Assembly: GCA_046291695.1 (NCBI GenBank)
Contig: JBKBSO010000016.1
Coordinates: forward strand, 1-64,000
Reading direction: 5' to 3'
DNA length: 64,000 bases
Origin: PNNG01 sp046291695
GTDB taxonomy: Bacteria > Bacteroidota > Bacteroidia > UBA7662
In this document: positions 60,515 to 64,000 of the stretch, one piece after another
Position numbering within the stretch: position 1 is the first letter of the stretch
How the letters are laid out: each line of letters begins with the position of its first letter
Notes under the pieces: generated by a model
The model's input: the letters and a program-made list of their open reading frames with translations, nothing else
Database searches by the model: none
What the model was told of the DNA's origin: nothing
Translations under genes and position numbers: made by a program

Positions 60515-61210
60515 GTGAAAAAATGGTTGCCATTTATATTAGGTCTGGTATTACTCGGTGCTTGTAAAAAAGACAAGCCGATTGAAGACAACAATGTTTG
60601 GCTTCCGCAGGGGCTGAAAGATCAGTTTTTATTCTATCCCGGTACTTACTGGATCGTTAAAGAACTGAATACCGGCTTCGAGGACTCTATTTTTGTGTAC
60701 GAAACGGTACTTGACACCTTACCTATTCGGCATCCGGGAAGTCGCGATACCATAGGTTACAAAGAGCGTTTCAGGGTAACCATACTCATACCTTTTTACG
60801 GACAACACATTGAGCACTTGAGTGTAAGTGCCGATTATGAATTTCAGCGGGCCGGTCATCCGCACCATTACGTAAATCGCCGGATGATTAAGAATGCAGC
60901 CGTCTTCCGTCAGAACAACATCTATTTTTATCCCGAAGCGGTTAAAATAAGCATTCCCATTAGCCAGTTCGGTATGGATCCTGAACAAATGCGCTTCGAC
61001 ACCATTTATCCCACTTATGCGCTTCTCGACAGCGTATATTCGAATGTTAGGGCCATCCGCCTGAGTAACGATCCGAGCTTAGAATATCAGGAATCTACCC
61101 GGTATTTTGCTCCAGGTATAGGCATCATTCGTTGGGTAGTACCCAAAATGGGCTGGGATTGGGTATGCGAGCGCTACCATGTAGTAAGGGAAGCGCCAGC
61201 TACCCCTTAG
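60515..61210 (+). CDS. lipoprotein of unknown function
   Basis: The 231-residue protein has a lipoprotein signal (VKKWLPFILGLVLLGACKKD with lipidated Cys) and a beta-rich body with FYPGTYWIVKELNTGFEDSI and a late RYFAPGIGIIRWVVPKMGWD. I do not recognise a family. The start is GTG. An upstream TTG would add 11 residues that spoil the signal peptide. It stands alone between a repeat and a bidirectional terminator shared with the convergent SLBB gene. Confidence 0.72.
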   Translation: MKKWLPFILGLVLLGACKKDKPIEDNNVWLPQGLKDQFLFYPGTYWIVKELNTGFEDSIFVYETVLDTLPIRHPGSRDTIGYKERFRVTILIPFYGQHIEHLSVSADYEFQRAGHPHHYVNRRMIKNAAVFRQNNIYFYPEAVKISIPISQFGMDPEQMRFDTIYPTYALLDSVYSNVRAIRLSNDPSLEYQESTRYFAPGIGIIRWVVPKMGWDWVCERYHVVREAPATP

Positions 61211-61216
61211 CAAAAA

Positions 61217-61241
61217 AAAAGCCGGCGCGAGGCCGGCTTTT
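61217..61241. terminator. bidirectional terminator between convergent genes
   Basis: AAGCCGGC pairs with GCCGGCTT across GCGAG. The minus strand gains a run of nine T and the plus strand a run of four. It can end both the lipoprotein and the SLBB transcripts. Confidence 0.88.
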
Positions 61242-61265
61242 AAACAACTTCCGCTGTCTATATAT

Positions 61266-63752
61266 TTATCTCATCAAAGTAACTACCAAAAAGAGTAAAC
61301 CCGTTGTAGAGGCGATGATGGAAGAAATAGCTGCTACACGTGTAGGGTCAATGCCTCCTTCATCTTTGCTCACTTTAGGAGGTACCATCACGGTGCTGCC
61401 CGGGCTTACATGAGGATACGATCGGATACCCAAAAACCGTTTAGTTGCCTTGGCACGTCCGCTGGGCTCAATCACATAAATGCGCTTTTTATCCGCATAT
61501 TTTGAGGTGCCACCGGCATCCTGCAGGTAAGGCTTGAGCTTTTTACCCGAATAATTGATGGTGAGCTTATTATTTACCTCTCCCCGCACCGAAATCGTAT
61601 TTCGTTGTAAGGGAAGCTGTAAAATATCACCATCGCGTAAGAGAATATCGAAACGCTCTCCGTTTTTCCCCATGAGGGCGCGTAAATCCACCACAATGGT
61701 ATCCAGAATGACGCTATCGGCAAGGTTCATATCCACATCTTTCAACAGGTCTTTGTCTTTGAGCTTATCCAGGCTTTCGTTGCGGCGCTTTTCTTTGGCA
61801 TCCATTTCCTGGGCTACCTTGAGGAACATGGGATTTTTAATTTCCCGTACAATGAAAGCCGCATTCAAATCGGCCAGTGCTGTGGGACCCCCGGCACGAT
61901 TGATTACCTCGCTCAATTTCTCACGCTGTTTTACCAGCACATAAGGTCCCGGGAACACAAACTCGCCTTCCAAGGTCACCACCACCTGTTCGTGGAATTC
62001 AGGATTGGGGCGTACAATCACCACATCCATGGGCTCGAGCAATACCTCTTCGGCTTTGATCATCAATTCACGATCCGAAGCGGCGTCAATCACCTTTGAG
62101 ATTTTCTGTTCACCGCGGCCATCCATACGGCGCGCCACTTCGATGCGGCTGGGTAGGGCTGAGCGACGGAGTCCGCCTGCCAGTAGCACCGCATCTAAAG
62201 CCGTGATGCCTTCACCAAACACATATTTTCCCGGTTGGTGTACCTCACCCATTACCTGAATGTGCTCTTCGCCGTAAAGGTTTACCTTGTCGCCAATGAT
62301 TACCGAATCACCGTCTTCCAATACAATTTGCTGGTTGCCGTTTACAACTTCTTGGGGGACAAATCGTAAGTAAGCTTTTTCATTATCACGACTCGCCCGA
62401 TACACCAAGCCTCGGGTAAGTAACGCATTTTCTTTTAATCCACCGGCGCGTTCTATTAAGGTCTTCAGCTGCATATTGGCTTCCCATCCGTAGTAGCCCG
62501 GTCGCATCACCGCTCCTCCGGCCGCTACCCGGCTGGTGTACCTATTAAGCACTGAGCCCGCCATGATTACATCGCCTGCCGAAGGTACATACTCATCAAA
62601 ACCGGCGGCCATGATGTCTCGTGTCACAAACTCATTGTCAGCAACCTGTTCCACATAAATGCGTTCTTTGTACGCTATGGCAGTAAATCCTCCGGCATAT
62701 TTGAGTAATTGCCCTAAATTTTCTCCGGCCTTAAGTTCAAACAAACCTACACGCTTAAACTCGCCCCTCAGCTGCACACGACGATCGTAAGCCGGTATGT
62801 TGATCACATCGTTTTCTTGTAAATTGATGTTTTGTGTCAAACTTCCTGAACTCAAAAACTCGTATAAGTCGATTTTCTGAATAACCTTACCCTTGCGAAT
62901 AATTTCAATCTCCCGGTAAGTGCCCTGTTTGGCCGGGCCGCCTGCTATATGCAAAACGTGAAAACTTGTAGCTACCGAAGGAACCAAATACACCCCGGCG
63001 TTTTTTGCGCCGATTACGGTCACCGGAAAAGTTCTGAATTCGGCTATATTCAATTGCATACTGGTTTCGCCTGTGGTTAAGCTGTTAAACCCGTTTCGTT
63101 CAAGTGCCTGCCTTATCCTTTTTTGAGCCTGATCCATCGTTAAACCCGCCAAAGAAACCACACCGGCATACGGTATAGAGGCTTTTCCATCAGGCATAAT
63201 TTTGATGTCGGTATTCATTTCCTGAGCACCGTATAAAATCAAACTGAGTACATCTCGCGGACCAATGACATAATTTACCGGAGTAGCTAAAGGCAAATCG
63301 GGAACAAACGACATTTTGCTGTTCGAAAATAAATCGGCTCCAAAAATCACACTATCCGGAATTTCCTGGCTTTTGGCATACACCTTGGCGTCGGTACCTA
63401 CCGCTTCGGGATCCCATCCGGTTTGCTTGAGCGAATCACGAAGCTTAAAATAATCGTTCATCAACTCAATATTGTAAAAGTCCTTGGCCGCATCGGTATT
63501 GCCCAGGGTACCCATGCGCTTCTTTAGTTTGGCTATTTCTTCACGCGACAAGCCTTTAGAACGCAAATACGATTCCATTTCCTGCCCACTCATGTTGGAG
63601 CCCTGAATTTGGCGCTGAAACTTGATGACTTGCTCCTGGCTCAGGTTATCTACCCGAACGTTTGCGAGGTTTTTGCGGTAAAACAAGTCCTGAGCCATTA
63701 AAGACGACCCGATACCCAGCACCAAAAAGGTGAGGAGCACTACTTTTTTCAT
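61266..63752 (-). CDS. polysaccharide export protein with SLBB domains (Wza-like)
   Basis: The 828-residue protein has a signal peptide (VVLLTFLVLGIGSSLMAQ), a helical part with SREEIAKLKKRMG, and a polysaccharide export domain near 170-260 (PVNYVIGPRDVLSLILYGAQ, KIMPDGKASIPYAGVVSLAG). At least five SLBB beta-grasp units follow (for example VQLRGEFKRVGLFELKAGEN, IQVMGEVHQPGKYVFGEGIT, VVTLEGEFVFPGPYVLVKQR). A hydrophobic C-terminal segment (ISSIIASTTGLLFLVVTLMR) ends the protein. It forms the outer-membrane or periplasmic channel for capsule or exopolysaccharide. The ATG at 63752 overlaps the stop of the upstream sugar transferase (TAATG). An ATG three codons earlier is less likely. Confidence 0.93.
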   Translation of the reverse strand: MKKVVLLTFLVLGIGSSLMAQDLFYRKNLANVRVDNLSQEQVIKFQRQIQGSNMSGQEMESYLRSKGLSREEIAKLKKRMGTLGNTDAAKDFYNIELMNDYFKLRDSLKQTGWDPEAVGTDAKVYAKSQEIPDSVIFGADLFSNSKMSFVPDLPLATPVNYVIGPRDVLSLILYGAQEMNTDIKIMPDGKASIPYAGVVSLAGLTMDQAQKRIRQALERNGFNSLTTGETSMQLNIAEFRTFPVTVIGAKNAGVYLVPSVATSFHVLHIAGGPAKQGTYREIEIIRKGKVIQKIDLYEFLSSGSLTQNINLQENDVINIPAYDRRVQLRGEFKRVGLFELKAGENLGQLLKYAGGFTAIAYKERIYVEQVADNEFVTRDIMAAGFDEYVPSAGDVIMAGSVLNRYTSRVAAGGAVMRPGYYGWEANMQLKTLIERAGGLKENALLTRGLVYRASRDNEKAYLRFVPQEVVNGNQQIVLEDGDSVIIGDKVNLYGEEHIQVMGEVHQPGKYVFGEGITALDAVLLAGGLRRSALPSRIEVARRMDGRGEQKISKVIDAASDRELMIKAEEVLLEPMDVVIVRPNPEFHEQVVVTLEGEFVFPGPYVLVKQREKLSEVINRAGGPTALADLNAAFIVREIKNPMFLKVAQEMDAKEKRRNESLDKLKDKDLLKDVDMNLADSVILDTIVVDLRALMGKNGERFDILLRDGDILQLPLQRNTISVRGEVNNKLTINYSGKKLKPYLQDAGGTSKYADKKRIYVIEPSGRAKATKRFLGIRSYPHVSPGSTVMVPPKVSKDEGGIDPTRVAAISSIIASTTGLLFLVVTLMR

Positions 63753-64000
63753 TACTTCCATACAAATAAAAATGACCTCAACAGAATGTTTATATCCATC
63801 CCGAAGCTCGAGTTGCGGACGTATTCAAGGTCGTATTTCAATTTTTCTAAATTTTCATTGGGTGAGGCATTGGGATTTTGCAATTGCGCCAGTCCGGTAA
63901 TGCCCGGTCTGGTCAACTGCCTCATTTCATATTCAGGGTGTAAGGCCTTAAAATGATCAAAATAATAGGGCACCTCCGGCCGAGGGCCTACCCAACTCAT
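63752..64000 (-). CDS. bacterial sugar transferase (partial, C-terminal end)
   Basis: Only the last 82 residues are in the window, and the gene continues past base 64000. MSWVGPRPEVPYYFDHF and RPGITGLAQLQNPNA are the C-terminal blocks of the polyprenyl-phosphate sugar-1-phosphate transferase family (WcaJ/WbaP-like), followed by a last hydrophobic segment. The enzyme starts lipid-linked polysaccharide synthesis at the inner membrane. Stop-start overlap with the SLBB gene places both in one exopolysaccharide operon. Confidence 0.9.
   Translation of the reverse strand: MSWVGPRPEVPYYFDHFKALHPEYEMRQLTRPGITGLAQLQNPNASPNENLEKLKYDLEYVRNSSFGMDINILLRSFLFVWK

Overview
The window is chromosomal DNA of a member of the Bacteroidota. 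Three lines of evidence support this. Several large secreted proteins end in the type IX secretion (T9SS) sorting domain with the YPNP motif. Upstream of many genes there is a TAnnTTTG element, the -7 box of the Bacteroidota promoter. The gene families are also typical of the phylum: DUF4292 lipoprotein, HAEPLYID-family protein, DUF2764-containing V-ATPase operon, and an ExbB/ExbD/ExbD cluster. I cannot name a genus. No transposase, integrase, phage gene, rRNA or CRISPR array was seen. The only RNA gene found is a tRNA-Ser(GGA).

Layout. 1-3.2 kb: the tail of a T9SS-type protein without its front end, then a leftward group tonB-like, vanZ-like, gcvH and trhO. 3.2-3.9 kb: non-coding, built of dispersed repeats. 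3.9-10.1 kb: an envelope operon of flippase, sugar-phosphate nucleotidyltransferase, TPR lipoprotein, DUF4292 lipoprotein and EnvC-like protein. 10.3-28.7 kb: three giant secreted beta-helix proteins (2424, 1469 and 2141 aa), two divergent and the third downstream. 28.8-31.4 kb: a GT90-type glycosyltransferase, a DUF1801 protein and a GT4-like glycosyltransferase. 31.5-38.8 kb: a V/A-type ATPase operon E-DUF2764-A-B-D-I-K. 39.0-41.4 kb: a TonB-dependent receptor behind a metal-repressor-like operator. 41.4-44.6 kb, leftward: polyprenyl synthetase, two ExbD, a small membrane protein and ExbB. 44.7-47.2 kb: tRNA-Ser, asparaginase, TatD and polysaccharide deacetylase. 47.3-49.1 kb: NlpC/P60 protein, repeat and TIGR01777 epimerase. 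49.4-53.4 kb: sucA-sucB. 53.4-54.0 kb: terminator and a 76-bp tandem repeat array. 54.0-59.0 kb, leftward: HAEPLYID protein, small secreted protein, obgE, adk, an unknown 422-aa protein and kdsB. 59.1-61.2 kb: LiaF-like protein, GNAT, repeat and lipoprotein. 61.3-64.0 kb, leftward: SLBB polysaccharide export protein and the end of a sugar transferase gene.

How it fits together. Much of the window serves the cell envelope: O-antigen/EPS export and sugar activation, LPS (Kdo) synthesis, peptidoglycan remodelling, TonB/ExbBD energisation and outer-membrane uptake, and T9SS cargo. The rest is housekeeping: TCA-cycle 2-oxoglutarate dehydrogenase, glycine cleavage H protein, adenylate kinase, Obg and an ion-pumping V-ATPase whose proteolipid keeps residues associated with Na+ binding. 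The parts least explained by known families are the giant beta-helix locus (one protein carries a dockerin-like module and a GC-rich front part), the intergenic repeat families shared between distant gaps, the 76-bp array, and the operator-controlled, possibly leaderless receptor gene.
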